Part shown: positions 25,313 to 36,078 of the stretch, one piece after another
Layout: each line of letters starts with the position of its first letter
Position numbering within the stretch: position 1 is the stretch's first letter
Source: Hymenopellis radicata
Lineage: Eukaryota; Basidiomycota; Agaricomycetes; Agaricales; Physalacriaceae
DNA: 61,458 nt
Assembly: GCA_015501595.1 (NCBI GenBank)
Contig: JADNRX010000323.1
Span: 1 to 61,458 of the forward strand
Direction: 5' to 3'
Notes under the pieces: generated by a model
What the model saw: the letters and a program-made list of their open reading frames with translations, nothing else
Told to the model about the DNA's origin: nothing
The model's database searches: none
Translations under genes and position numbers: made by a program

Positions 25313-25993
25313 GATGGTCTGTGGTCAAGAAATTCAGCACCGTGTTTCCTCATTAGGCTTACCCTCTTACCGCCACTACTCTCGAGCCTCTCACGCTGCT
25401 ACGAACCCATGATCCACTCTCACTAACTGAGCTACCGTGCGTATCTCTCTTGTCTCCCTCTCTCCTCGCACTCATCGTGTCCGGCGAATATAGGTAAACT
25501 AAACGAGCACAATTTGAGCACAATACATATTCCTAGCTCATCACGAAGGTCACGCTGGCGAAGATGGAAGACCCCAAGCGTGAAAGGAAGGCTGAATTTG
25601 TGAAAATCAATGGTAGAGGAATACGTGCGTCTTCTACGTCAATAATTTGAAACGCTCAGAGACTGAATCTGCATGCACCGCAAACCACGCACAGCCTACC
25701 ACCGCGTCAGTCGCCGCAATCTTGCGTTTCTCGGTAACCGCACGCCTTTTGGAGTAAACACCAGGCGTTAATTTCCGTCCACCCGCAAGACTTTCACACA
25801 CCGCCCATCTCATTCGTGCCCAGACCATCGACACCGTATTATTCGTGCACTTGAAGCGAGATGAAAAGCGACGCGACATTCTCCTATCCTCACTGGCTGT
25901 GAACGACGTTCTTTCCCAGGTTTTCCCGGACAACCGACCGCATCACGCAATTAAAAGCCACAGCCTCAGTACGCCTCTTGGATCGCAACCATC

Positions 25994-26844
25994 ATGTCCG
26001 CCTACGTACCACCTCCCCCATGCGCCACGAACAATGGTCTCTATAACTGCATGCAGCCAGAGCTAGTAGAGGCCCGCCAACGCGCGCGCGAAATCATGTA
26101 CCGCTACAACACCTCCCCACCAACACGCGACGGTCGCGAGCGCAGAGAGATGCTCGCCGAACTGTTCTGTGTCCCAGTCGAAAGTATCCCAAATGTCTAC
26201 ATTGAACCTCCGTAAATACCACACTCTATCCCTCTTCTGTATCTGACCGGGGCCATCGATCCAGGTTGTACGTCGATTTCGGATCCAATGTACGTCCGCC
26301 GCGTCTAATGACGCCGTGCTCTGCCGTACTCACACATTATGCAGATCAAAGTCGCTTCAGACTTTTACGCGAATTACAATACGACCATCTTGGACTGCGC
26401 GACCGTTACAATTGGGAAGCGCGTCTTATTTGGGCCTAGCGTATCACTGTACCCCGCTACCCACGGCATCAGCGTCAAAGAGCGTCAATCTGGCTTGGAA
26501 CGCGCGAATGAGATAACCATCGGCGACGATTGCTGGATTGGAGGCGGAGGTAAACTTTGGCATTACTTATCCCTGCGACACATTGACTAACAAGCTCTGA
26601 ATCTAGCGAATATCCAAGCTGGCGTCACGCTTGGTCAAGGATGCACCGTTGGCGCAGGCGCTGTCGTTACGAAGAGTTTCCCAGATTGGTCAGTGTGTCT
26701 GCGTCTTGCTCACTGGATGTGCGCTTACTGCGACTTTGTTGCTCCAGGAGTGTCGTCGTTGGTAACCCTGCACGATTGATCAAGGTTGTACCCGAGGAGG
26801 AGCGAGGATCTGAATGGGATCCTGCCAAGGCTATCGCGAATTAA
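25994..26844 (+). CDS. Maltose/galactoside-type O-acetyltransferase, copy 1
   Basis: Left-handed beta-helix acetyltransferase (LacA/Maa/NodL type), which transfers acetyl from acetyl-CoA to a sugar hydroxyl. Exon 1 (25994-26212) starts MSAYVPPPPCATNNG and has the N-terminal RERREMLAELFCVP helix. It continues YVDFGSNIKVASDFYANYN, VTIGKRVLFGPSVSLYPATH, ITIGDDCWIGGGANIQAGVT, GAGAVVTKSFPDW and SVVVGNPARLIKVVPEE. The stop is at 26842-26844. The histidine in PATHG is the expected catalytic base and the hexapeptide repeats are clear. Four introns have GT-AG sites. About 215 residues, normal length. Intact, unlike copy 2. Confidence 0.92.
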
Positions 26845-26850
26845 TGTGTT

Positions 26851-29276
26851 CCGTACAGGTAGAATACAGGCCTTTCGAAATCTTCCGGTCTCGATGTTAG
26901 TCAGTGGGACGACGAGACGTGCATAGGAATGTAGAACGGTCCAGGAGTGGTGGTAAGGACGGGGAGGTAACCCAATAAGGAAATACGCGTTTGACCACCA
27001 ACCATCATGATCATACTGGGTTCGTGTTTTCTTCGCCAAAACATTCTCATTGGTCGCAGGCCTCTTGTGCTCTTTATGCCCGGGAGCAGGCTGAATAACG
27101 CACTGAGGTTCGTCAAAAGTTGCGGTGCTTTAGATACATAAACTGACGCGTCGCCATGTTACAGAATTTCCCGATACGTCTCGTCGCCTCACATTCCTCC
27201 GGCAATGTAGCCGATGTTATCACAGGATTTCAGCGCTTCATCCTGCGTCCTGACTTTGAATGCCCACTACAAGTAGCGACGCATGTACAGATCGAATGGC
27301 ATCAACTCCAACCTCGATTTTGGCCGTAGACGTGATGTGGTTCGGTTCAGTCCAGTGGATACGGTCGCATTTCTTCCCCGTATTTCCTTTCTGCGATGCG
27401 TAAAGGCTCTGCATAGCTGCACGCCGAGACCACGGACAAATCTGCAAGCAGTCGTCTCAACTAGGACAACCGTCCGTGTGGGAGACCTCACGCGTTTCGG
27501 ACGTTAAACAGGATGCTATAGATCATAATCAATCAATCAACCATCGACACAACGTCTCGTACGCACCCCCTAGACGAACTCGCTTGCCCACGGAGAACAA
27601 GGAGCTCGAGACGTCACTTCCAGTTTGAGCTGACGGGGTTGGACATGACGATGCTTGAACATCCCAACTATGTAGAATTGCAACCTCTCGCGCTTCGGGG
27701 TTGTGATGAACATAGAAGATCGTTATCAACATCCTCTCACAAGTTGACGCGCCTAAACTTACTCCCTGTAGACCAATTCGCGACTGGTACATCTGGCAAC
27801 CACGCCTAACAATCGGAGATTGGTATTTGAAGGCCCAATCTTCTTCCCAAATGTCCGTTGACAACACCCATAGGCTCTGCATGGACACAGGCGAATACTA
27901 CCCACGCCTGTACATTGACACACAGTCCGATCTCAACTGGGACGACTCCAGTGCGCGACGCTTCATCATGCGCTTCTGGATAGACCGGCGCTGTAGGATG
28001 GACGCCATCAACATCATTCCGAAAGTCGAAGGACTCCGCGGCGTGCGATAAGGACGAAGAGGTTCAGGATCCCCCGGATGCACGAGTACATAAAGGAGAT
28101 GCGGGCGAAGGTGTTGTCACATACGCCCATTCCGAATATTATCTTGTTTTGACTGCACATCATGAATCTGTGCTATAGATTAGGATTTGATAACTGTTGG
28201 TGACACACCGTGTGCTAACTCACCGAGATGAACTCGCGAGCTATGTACGTTTTGACGGGACTGGACGTGACGATGTCAACCCTCTCGAGTATTTCAACTG
28301 GACCGTTGCGGAGCTGCAGCCGATGGCAGAGTTTCAAGCACAAAGAGGGATTTTAGAATGCGTATGATTTCCTGCTTCATTTTGTTTTAGTATCTACATG
28401 TCACTGAGAGGATTCTTCGTAGCGTCTACACGACCACTCCCGCTCCGTGTCGCGTTCGATACTGTTTCAGCGAAGCTCGAGATTACGTGGCAGAAACGCA
28501 CTCTATACGTTAAGCGCTGGGTATGAATAACTTTCCCCGGAGCTGGGGATTGGAAGACGTCGCGACGCGCACTCATTGGAACAAGTAAGTCTGTTGCCTT
28601 ACTACTCAGCGGTCTGTCAAAGTGCTCATGATAACGTTAGTAGAGTCCTGGCTCGCCGCGTCCAAAGGGATCATGTAAACAAATACTCCCATGGTGCGGT
28701 CGCCATTCGTTCTCTTATACGCCGATGATGAGTTTCAACTTTGCACCAACCTAGACACACTACGGTGCATGTCAGGGCGATAAGTAATTTAGGACGGTGA
28801 TGCTTCTTCCCTCACAATCAGCACCTTTTTCCAAAACACAATGTTTTCCCGTCATTGAGCAATCCTGGAAATCATGATCGCCATGAATGCGCCTCCACAA
28901 AGGATCACTGCTCGTGAATCCAGTATCGCTGGTGTTGGTGAGTTTCAGTAACAGCTGCGAAGGTGAGGTAGAGGAGTCGAAAGGTGGCAAATTACGCCCT
29001 TGAGAAAGCGGGCCGCGTGTGACTCGAAAGCCGTATAAGGGAAGATTGTATATTTCAGTTGGAGGTGGATGTACTACTTAGTGAGATGTCGGTGTACTCG
29101 CGCCCCATCGATTTGCAATCCACGTTAAAGGTTCAAGCTACATCATAGAAACGGTTAGAGATTGGAAGTGGCCGTGGCTCTGGCATCGGGCATCCATTTC
29201 CTTTCAAGCACATTGAAAAAAAAAATTCAGGGGGTGCACATGTCTCGACAGAACCAAGTTTACCGTTTTGGAAGTC
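26851..29276. other. Gene-poor stretch
   Basis: I recognise no intact gene. A related 25-bp tract occurs twice in the same orientation (27632-27656 tgacggggttggacatgac, and 28254-28278 tgacgggactggacgtgac). Each sits in a frame reading LTGLDxTM, so this may be two fragments of one decayed gene. Short frames such as 27827-28051 have no support. Confidence 0.4.
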
Positions 29277-29425
29277 TGTGGCGCAATTTATGTACACTGA
29301 CAAAGTGAAAAAGAGATGACCGTCAGTTGCAAAATCCAACTGAATTAAAGGGAATCGAATCCCCAGCGGGTCGAACACGTAATGTTCAATGGCAACGACG
29401 CAGGTTACCACTACCTTATTAATGC
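29277..29425 (-). repeat. tRNA-headed SINE-like repeat, copy A
   Basis: On the minus strand the head starts GCATTAATAAGGTAGTGG, has TTGCCAT in an anticodon-like position and a B-box-like GATTCGATTCC. A tail of about 60 nt ends AATTGCGCCACA. Total about 149 bp, with the same strand and length as three other copies. Confidence 0.65.
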
Positions 29426-29568
29426 ATAAGTACTACCAAGTGCCATTCATCTCAGCTGGGAGTGCTTGGATACTTACAGGGGAAACTAGATGATGAATTA
29501 TCAGGTCCAAGAAGGGGAATTAAAAAAAACAAGATCAAACTTGAAGGGAAAGTCAAGGATCATCGAAG

Positions 29569-29724
29569 TGTGGCGCAATTCTCAGTAGAAAAATCACGTC
29601 CAGCATTGTACGTCAGCTACCCCAGTGAGGCTAGAACTCACGACCTTCCGATTGAACATTCAACATTCGCCGCCGACAGAAGCCCATAACAGTCAGACGC
29701 TGTAACCAACTCAGCCATGGGGCA
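29569..29724 (-). repeat. tRNA-headed SINE-like repeat, copy B
   Basis: The head is the tRNA-Asn-like unit at 29617-29724. The tail of about 48 nt ends AATTGCGCCACA, as in copies A and C. Copy B therefore has a different head but the same 3' terminus. Confidence 0.62.
29617..29724 (-). tRNA. tRNA-Asn(GTT)-like, with intron, possibly degenerate
   Basis: The cloverleaf can be drawn. Acceptor TGCCCCA pairs with TGGGGTA. The D-stem GCTG/CAGC encloses a perfect A-box (TGGCTGAGTTGG). The anticodon stem TCTGA/TCGGA has loop CTGTTA-A with anticodon GTT. An intron of about 34 nt follows position 37, and the T-stem is GTGAG/CTCAC. The T-loop is TTCTAGC, with a pyrimidine where a purine is expected, and the first base is T. 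It may therefore be a pseudo-tRNA or the head of a SINE. Confidence 0.45.
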
Positions 29725-30097
29725 TGGATGGGTTAATTTTTGTGTCAGAAGGTATTCTCGCCGTTGAAGAGAGGAAGGAACGTACACAAGCTTCCGTGGG
29801 AGATTGGAAAGAGACATGCAGAAGCCAACTTGAATCCAATCATTGCGACGCGACGCATGTCTGAAATGGGCGGGGGAATCAGAGGATGGAGAAGAACGCG
29901 CACCGGTGCATGTACTGGTGACTCGGAAGATACGCCCGTTGAATTGAAAAACACAAATTGAAAGTGCTACGCGTGGAAAAGATCATGGGATACACGCACT
30001 CTACACGAGAACATACGAACAGTAAGTATGGCACGCGTCTCATCCACGTCCCCGTGAGCAATGCATCGCCATGGAAAGATGCGAGGCGTATCACAGG

Positions 30098-30720
30098 TCA
30101 GTGAACGACGATGCTCAGTAAAAGGCTGCAATCCCGGTGAAACGCAAATGGAATGGACAATATCAAAACAACAGATACAGAGATCCAGAAATTCCACTCA
30201 AAAATCGGGGTGTGGCTCAACCACTTCATCAGACAGCTCGGCAATGTCGCCACGAGCTTGGTCAGATACCACAACCCCTCCTCCCCGTCGTCCCCATCAT
30301 GGCGCACCATCTGGACAAATGTATCCTCCAGCCCCATGCCCACCTTTAATACCGCTGCAGTCTCATCCTTGACTGGGATCACGATATCATCTTTCCACGG
30401 GTTATGCGCACCCGTCAAGTTCTGCCAGAACGTGTCCCCTTGGGAGTCTCCTCAATCACAGGATCGTCGGGCCACGAACTAAGGACAACCTTCGAAAACT
30501 GGCTCGCAAGCTCTTAAGCCGTGACGCGCCTGGTAGAGCTTTCGACGACGCCAACGGTATGAATGGCGGTGAGAACGGGAGTTGTCGCTCCAAGCAACAT
30601 AGAAAGGGTCTTCTCCGCGAGAAGCTTCCAAGCCGTTGTTAGAACGCCCCCATCCACGTCCTGCTTCATTCTTACAGCAGCAATCACTACCGTAGGTTGA
30701 TCGGACCAGACCAAGTTCCT
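30098..30720 (-). other. Coding-like minus-strand fragments, unrecognised
   Basis: The minus strand reads FPSTRNLVWSDQPTVVIAAV and KLLAEKTLSMLLGATTPVL (30514-30738), then in another frame DTFWQNLTGAHNPWKDD and LEDTFVQMVRHDGDDGEEGL (30098-30440). The blocks look like real protein, but an in-frame stop and a frame change separate them. I do not recognise a family. Probably a decayed gene next to unit 2 of the duplication. Confidence 0.3.
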
Positions 30721-31119
30721 AGTAGACGGAAACTGCAAGTGTTGTTGCCTTGTAGGGTGAACGAAAACCAGACCTTGATCATTTGCTAAAGCTGCCAGTC
30801 AGGCTCTGGTCCGTCGTAGAAGATGCTTCGTTACATTGAATTGCATGCAGACAATTTAAGCTCGAGGCGACAGTCGATGAAACGAACGCGGTATCCTTCA
30901 TAATAGGGCAAACATTACGCAAGGAACAGGTCCCGTTGCCCGTCCAGGTCCAAGGTGCAGAACCTCCGAAATCCCAATCAAGGACGTGGAAATACTGCTG
31001 TAATACACGAAAAAGTCGTTCACTATTATGAGATCTCTACCTTCAATGAGCTAAGTTCTCGAAATACACAAGTCACCTGGAAACTGCGAAAACCACGCTA
31101 TTGCCTCCGATGCTTTCAG

Positions 31120-32826
31120 TCAAAGCCGACGTGACCCAGACGTGACCCGTATAGCGAGGTCCATCCCATCGTCAACCAGTGCATCGAATATAAGCCTTTC
31201 GGCTTCACTGAAGATATGTGGGACGAAAGTCGCAGCTTCCCGATATACGCCGTCCCTCAGATGGTGTGCCTCCACAGCAAAGTGGCATGTCCTAAGCCTT
31301 GCCAGTCCTACCGAAGAATCCCCTTTCCAGCGCGCCTTGACCATGGAAGCAAAACTGCCAACCGGCCCAAAACACTGTAGGAAATATGGGTTACGATGGT
31401 TATACACTCGAATGTCCAGAGACGAAAGGAGGGGTAGAAACGTGACCGTTTTCGCTGGTATGACCTCGAGGGATTTCAGGATCGTGACTATTTGTTCCCG
31501 GTTGTCAACATCCGTCTGATCAGTGAAGTCCTTCACGGATATAGACAGGTTGAGGAAAGCGAGACTATGTGTCTGCGAAAGGAGAGAAAGGAGGGTATGG
31601 TGCATTGACACGGCAAGTGGCACACTAGCAAGCGAGAGGCTGGTGAGAGCACTCAAACAATTGGAACGAATGAGTAGTTGTTTAAACGAATAAAGGTGAT
31701 TGTAGGGAGCCATGGAAAGTTCAGGATGAAGGGAAGCCTCCCGTAGAAGAGGAAGCGTGAGAGTGACGGGCACCGATATGGCATCGAGCTTGCGCACATT
31801 TGAGCAGGTAATACGCGCGGACACTGAGTCATCGTCATCATCCGGATCCCAGTAAGGTGTAGAGAGGATCTCAAGCGACGGACACTGTCCAATCAAATGC
31901 ATACATGCCCTGCGCTCCTCCTCGTCATCATCGCAGTCCATACCAGAAAGGTCTAGCTCCGTTATTTGATCCCACGGAAATTCAACACCCAGCATACCTC
32001 TACCAAGAGTCAATTTCGTAAGACGAGGACAGTCTTTGAAGACAGACACCACTGAGTGTTCCTCCAGCTCGAGCGGAGTGCAATCAAGGGCCACGGCCTC
32101 AAGGCGAGGAAGCCGATTATGAAGTGACGCGTAAAGAATATTTAAATCTCCTCCCCAATCTGATAGATGTAACACCCGCAACCGGTACGACTCTGCCAGG
32201 ACGATGTCCAAGATGCGCTTGAGGATCGAGGGATTAGAGGTCTGAGTATCTGACATGTGGTCGCTCAGATATATGTCTAGTGGTCCCTGACGGGAACGCT
32301 GAATGACTGCCTCCAAGCGCTGCACATCTCCTTCATGCTGCGCCGCTTGGGGAAAATAAATATCCATAGTCGACCAAAATGAATGGAGGGATAAAGCAAC
32401 GTTTCGCCATCTCTGGCAAACGTGGCTGAGCTGCCATATGGACCCAGACGCGTCAAAAGCGTTGGAATCGGAGTCTCCGGAAAGTGTGTATAGGAAGATT
32501 TCCGACAGGATTTCCAAGGGGAGCGTGCGATGCAAGGAAACGAGGTTGATGTACCGCTTCTGGACGTTTTTCAACCTCTCCCGCTCTTCCTCCATCGACG
32601 TGATGACCTCCCGAAGAGATGCGACTTGGGAATCAATGGATGATATGTCGTCGGAGACAGTGGGTAAAATGGTGTGTCGGACGTGCGAAATCTCCTCGTC
32701 CGTCGGTGAGAAATTCGTGGTACGGAGCCGCTCGAGGAGCACGGAACCCTGATATGCTTCTTCATGGTGAAGACTCCGTCTGGGGAAAGCACCACAGCTG
32801 GTGCATTGTGACGCAATCTGCTGCAT
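31120..32826 (-). CDS. F-box/LRR-like protein, copy 3
   Basis: A single frame of 568 residues. Residues 1-20 read MQQIASQCTSCGAFPRRSLH. A coiled segment SMEEERERLKNVQKRY lies near 75, the F-box-like LHRTLPLEILSEIFLYTLS near 98, WQLSHVCQRWRNVALSLHS near 132, and leucine-rich repeats to the end. It probably bridges Skp1 to a substrate in an SCF ligase; the target is unknown. The C-terminus (VTSGSRRL) differs from copies 1 and 2 because an 11-bp direct duplication near 31130-31150 (two tandem gacgtgaccc units) shifts the frame just before the end. The FAVS ending is lost. The main body is intact. Confidence 0.85.
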   Translation of the reverse strand: MQQIASQCTSCGAFPRRSLHHEEAYQGSVLLERLRTTNFSPTDEEISHVRHTILPTVSDDISSIDSQVASLREVITSMEEERERLKNVQKRYINLVSLHRTLPLEILSEIFLYTLSGDSDSNAFDASGSIWQLSHVCQRWRNVALSLHSFWSTMDIYFPQAAQHEGDVQRLEAVIQRSRQGPLDIYLSDHMSDTQTSNPSILKRILDIVLAESYRLRVLHLSDWGGDLNILYASLHNRLPRLEAVALDCTPLELEEHSVVSVFKDCPRLTKLTLGRGMLGVEFPWDQITELDLSGMDCDDDEEERRACMHLIGQCPSLEILSTPYWDPDDDDDSVSARITCSNVRKLDAISVPVTLTLPLLREASLHPELSMAPYNHLYSFKQLLIRSNCLSALTSLSLASVPLAVSMHHTLLSLLSQTHSLAFLNLSISVKDFTDQTDVDNREQIVTILKSLEVIPAKTVTFLPLLSSLDIRVYNHRNPYFLQCFGPVGSFASMVKARWKGDSSVGLARLRTCHFAVEAHHLRDGVYREAATFVPHIFSEAERLIFDALVDDGMDLAIRVTSGSRRL

Positions 32827-33286
32827 CCCGGACGCAGACTGACTCGAACAGCAGGAAATGAAAAGTGCCCACTACAAGAAATGTTAAGGACGCGTTTCCG
32901 AAGGCGTCAATACGCACCTGGATGACCTATGAGATCTCAAAGATTCTCGCACTGGTAGATGACCGTGGTGGGCGCGTCGGAGAGCCCAATGACGCCGCTG
33001 AATATGGTGGTGCGGAAGAAACCCTCTTGTGATCGACCAATTAGCTGCAGCCGCTGTTTCCTCATTAGGCTTACCCTCTTACCGCCACTACTCTCGAGCC
33101 TCTCACGCTGCTACGAACCCATGATTCGCTCTCACTCACTGAGCTACCTGTTCGGCATCCATGTATTTTCTGTAGGAACGATTGGCCTAGTGCGTATTGC
33201 CTCTCTTGTCTCCCACTATCCTCGCGCTCATCGTGTCCTGCGAATATAAGTAAACTAAACGAGCCCAATACATATTCCTAGTCATC

Positions 33287-33376
33287 ATGACGGTCACGCT
33301 GGAGAAGACGGAAGACCCCAAGCGTAAAAGGAAGGCCGAATTTGTGACAATCGATGGGTCGCGGGTACAGGAACAG
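33287..33376 (+). other. Short open frame upstream of acetyltransferase copy 2
   Basis: Reads MTVTLEKTEDPKRKRKAEF and ends near a GT donor at 33377. In unit 1 the equivalent position (about 25548) has ACG in place of ATG, while the downstream codons are conserved. It could be a first exon of an upstream gene or a relic; there is no family match. Confidence 0.25.
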
Positions 33377-34012
33377 GTGCGCCTTCTACGTTAATTTGAA
33401 ACGCTATACTAAATCTCCATTCGACTATAAAGCACTGAAAGCCACGCACAGCCTACCACCGCGTCAGTCAGGCGCAATCCTGCGTTTCTGCACCTCCATA
33501 GTTAATGGGCAACTGCACGCCCTTTGGAGTAAACACCAGGCGTTAATTTCCGTCCACCCCCAAGACTTTCACACCACACGTGCGCCCATCTCATACGCGC
33601 TAAGACCATCGACACGGTATTATTCGTGCACTTGACGCGAGATGAAACGCAACGCGACGTTCTCCTATCCTCGCTGGCTGTGAACGCTGTGTCAGAGCTT
33701 TCCCGAGGTTTCCCCGGACAACCAGCATCACGCAATTAAAAGTCACAGCCTCAGTACGCCTCTTGGATCGCAACCATCATGTCCTCCTACGTACCACCTC
33801 CTCCATGTGCCACGAACAATGGTCTGTATAATTGCATGCAGCCCGAGCTAGTGGCGGCCCGCCACCGCGCGCGCGAAAGTATGTACCGCTACAACACCTT
33901 CCCGCCCACACGCGACGGTCGCGAGCGCAGAGAGATGCTCGCCGAACTATTCTGTGTCCCAGTCGAAAGTATGCCAAACGTCTACATCGAACCTCCGTAA
34001 ATACCACACTCT

Positions 34013-34219
34013 TTCACGTCGGTGCCTCTAGAGATGACACTTAGATCCGGGTTTCTACTAGAACTGCGAGAATGTCATAGTTTCTTATTCTCGCTAAGGA
34101 AAGCTAGCCAGACGACTGAGACCTGTGAGTTGGGTGAGGAAGGAAGGAGGGGGGAACACTTCAGGAAGTGAACCGACCCGATCCCCCTGGGGACGAGCCG
34201 AGTGGACAGATCTGAGAAC
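34013..34219 (-). repeat. Split direct repeat B2
   Basis: About 207 bp, near-identical to B1 at 34483-34687. Forms the outer 3' end of the element on its coding strand. Confidence 0.9.
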
Positions 34220-34316
34220 CCATCCACTCTGCTCTAGGACCCAACCGTCCGACTTGATCTACTGGAAACCTCCAACCTCAGAAAAAGGTGCTGGGTGGGT
34301 GGGCAAAGAAAAAGAA

Positions 34317-34482
34317 TGAGTCGCTCAACGACGCGGGAAAGTCGCATTGGCGCTGCTGGAGGCTTTCTAGATGGTGGGAGGACGGAAAGAGGAAACCCGG
34401 GATCACGTGCCTGTTGCCGGCCGCGTGAAACGTCGCCCCGATTCCCCCTACCCGCGCCAGCCTCCTCGGGGCTCCCATTTCA
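34317..34482 (-). repeat. Split direct repeat A2
   Basis: About 166 bp, near-identical to A1 at 39579-39739. It includes the same ATG and first codons as gag. It directly abuts B1. Confidence 0.9.
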
Positions 34483-34687
34483 CGTCGGTGCCTCTAGAGA
34501 TGACACTTAGATCCGGGTTTCTACTAGAACTGCGAGAATGTCATAGTTTCTTATTCTCGCTAAGGAAAGCTAGCCAGACGACTGAGACCTGTGAGTTGGG
34601 TGAGGAAGGAAGGAGGGGGAACACTTCAGGAAGTGAACCGACCCGATCCCCTGGGGACGAGCCGAGTGGACAGATCTGAGAACCCAC
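34483..34687 (-). repeat. Split direct repeat B1
   Basis: About 205 bp, the internal partner of B2. It begins right at the A2 junction and lies just downstream of the recombinase gene. Confidence 0.9.
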
Positions 34688-34775
34688 CCTAAGCCTTTCG
34701 GCGCGTCACGATCTGCACACTGAGCGAGACCTCCCCAACTCTGAAGAAGACGAAAAAGGCTGGAAAAATTTCTGA

Positions 34776-35990
34776 TTACTCGACTGCTAGTCTGTTCGTA
34801 GGAGGTTCTATCATCTCGATGTGTAAGATGCCCAGGAGTTCCAAACTCCTCCAATAGCGAAGGAAGGCGTCTGAGGACCACCGACCTAGCGCTTTGACTA
34901 CGTCCGTACTCACTCCCGCCAGAAGGTAGAAGGTGGTACCTCCGATACGGAAGCAATGACCTGTCAGGCGGACAAGGCCTTTCTGCGCCCACAGCTCGTT
35001 GCACCTGGCCATCATGGCCCTCCCTGTAAGGATCTTCCGAACGCCGTTCTCGTCCAGATACGATGCCAGAGGGTCGTCGTCGCCTATGTCGTTGAGGAAG
35101 ATATGGTCCTTGAGCGCTGTTACTGGGTTTGTACGACCTCGCTGCGCGGTGACCACTACGTCCTCTCCCTTCTCCTTCTTCACCTTCGTCCACGGAAGGT
35201 GTAGTAGCTTGGTGCCTTTCTCTGACGCGTCTTCCCCGACGTCTATCCCCACCGGGTGAAATTTGGCGTTGAAGGCGTCCGTCCTTGCCGATGAAGGGAG
35301 GAGCTCGCCTAGTCTGGCTTGCGCGTAGAACGCGACGAAGGTCATCGCTCTGATGGCTGCATCCTTGGGGTCCGTCGCGTCCAGTTTCTCCGCTAGGATC
35401 TCGAGCCTGCTCCTGGTGACTGGCGGTCGAGGTTTCTGGGTGTCCTCTCTAGGAGCCTCCTTCTTGACCGCCTCTAGTAGGTACTTGAGCTGTACCGTCT
35501 CCTCCCAGCGTAGATGGTTTGCGATGTGGAATGCGCGTATGCCGTAGATCTTGCTCCTAGTGCCCGCGCTGCCCTTTTTCCCCATCCACTGCGCGACGTA
35601 GGCTTCGAGAATTCGTGGTGTCGCCGGAAACAGGTTCTCGTCCGGGATGTCCATCTCCTCTGCCCATCTGATGAAGTCGCGTAGGCCGGTCATATGCCCC
35701 TTCTTCGATCCCCTCGCCCAGGCCTTCTCGAGAGCCAACCTGACTGTCGGCTGCATCGGCGGGAGGTATGGCGCGTATCTTGTCATTATCTCCGCGAGCT
35801 TCAGAGGTGGCTTCGAGCGCCTCGACTTTCCTGAGGATTTTGTCTGTCTAGTGCTGGTCTGGTCTGGACCGTTGCGTACCTCTTCCTGCTGACGTCTCTC
35901 TGGCGTCTCTGGCGTCCCGAGCTTTCGCTTGCTTCGCTGCTCCGGTGGTACCGCGCCTCGCCATGTAGGATGGTGATAGTAGGTGTCCAA
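34776..35990 (-). CDS. Tyrosine recombinase of the Ngaro element
   Basis: 404 residues in one frame. It integrates the circular DNA intermediate by strand exchange. The catalytic set is complete: R226 (in QARLGELL), H345 and R348 (GHCFRIGG), W371 (GRWSSD) and nucleophile Y379 (FLRYWR). The N-terminal SAM-like region includes GLRDFIRWAEEMD. This is the third gene of the element, starting about 90 bp after the RNase H stop. It takes the place of a DDE integrase, which is diagnostic of the DIRS/Ngaro order. No lesion was found. Confidence 0.95.
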   Translation of the reverse strand: MDTYYHHPTWRGAVPPEQRSKRKLGTPETPERRQQEEVRNGPDQTSTRQTKSSGKSRRSKPPLKLAEIMTRYAPYLPPMQPTVRLALEKAWARGSKKGHMTGLRDFIRWAEEMDIPDENLFPATPRILEAYVAQWMGKKGSAGTRSKIYGIRAFHIANHLRWEETVQLKYLLEAVKKEAPREDTQKPRPPVTRSRLEILAEKLDATDPKDAAIRAMTFVAFYAQARLGELLPSSARTDAFNAKFHPVGIDVGEDASEKGTKLLHLPWTKVKKEKGEDVVVTAQRGRTNPVTALKDHIFLNDIGDDDPLASYLDENGVRKILTGRAMMARCNELWAQKGLVRLTGHCFRIGGTTFYLLAGVSTDVVKALGRWSSDAFLRYWRSLELLGILHIEMIEPPTNRLAVE

Positions 35991-36078
35991 GTTTAGTTGA
36001 CCCTAACCTTAGGTCGCCAGATCTCTATGACACTTTCTCGTTACTGGCATTGTAACTGGTGCTCTCTATTTGTACTAT

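Larger units (their letters stand above)
22029..26850. repeat. Segmental duplication, unit 1
   Basis: Unit 1 contains F-box copy 2 (minus) and acetyltransferase copy 1 (plus). It matches 30961-40350 in order and orientation once later events in unit 2 are removed. The match starts at cctccgaaatcccaat and runs through the F-box gene to about 24115. It resumes at about 25343 with tttcctcattaggcttaccc. The unmatched 24116-25342 is absent from unit 2. Confidence 0.88.

Noticed and set aside
25390..25440. tRNA gene with A-box-like TAGCTCAGTTAGTG on the minus strand (also near 33080-33160)
   Set aside because: D-arm-like sequence only. No anticodon or T-arm can be folded, and both copies are explained by the segmental duplication.
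34013..34687. LTR pair of an ordinary LTR retrotransposon
   Set aside because: The repeats are split and permuted (B2-A2-B1 at one end, A1 at the other) and the enzyme is a tyrosine recombinase, so they are not LTRs.
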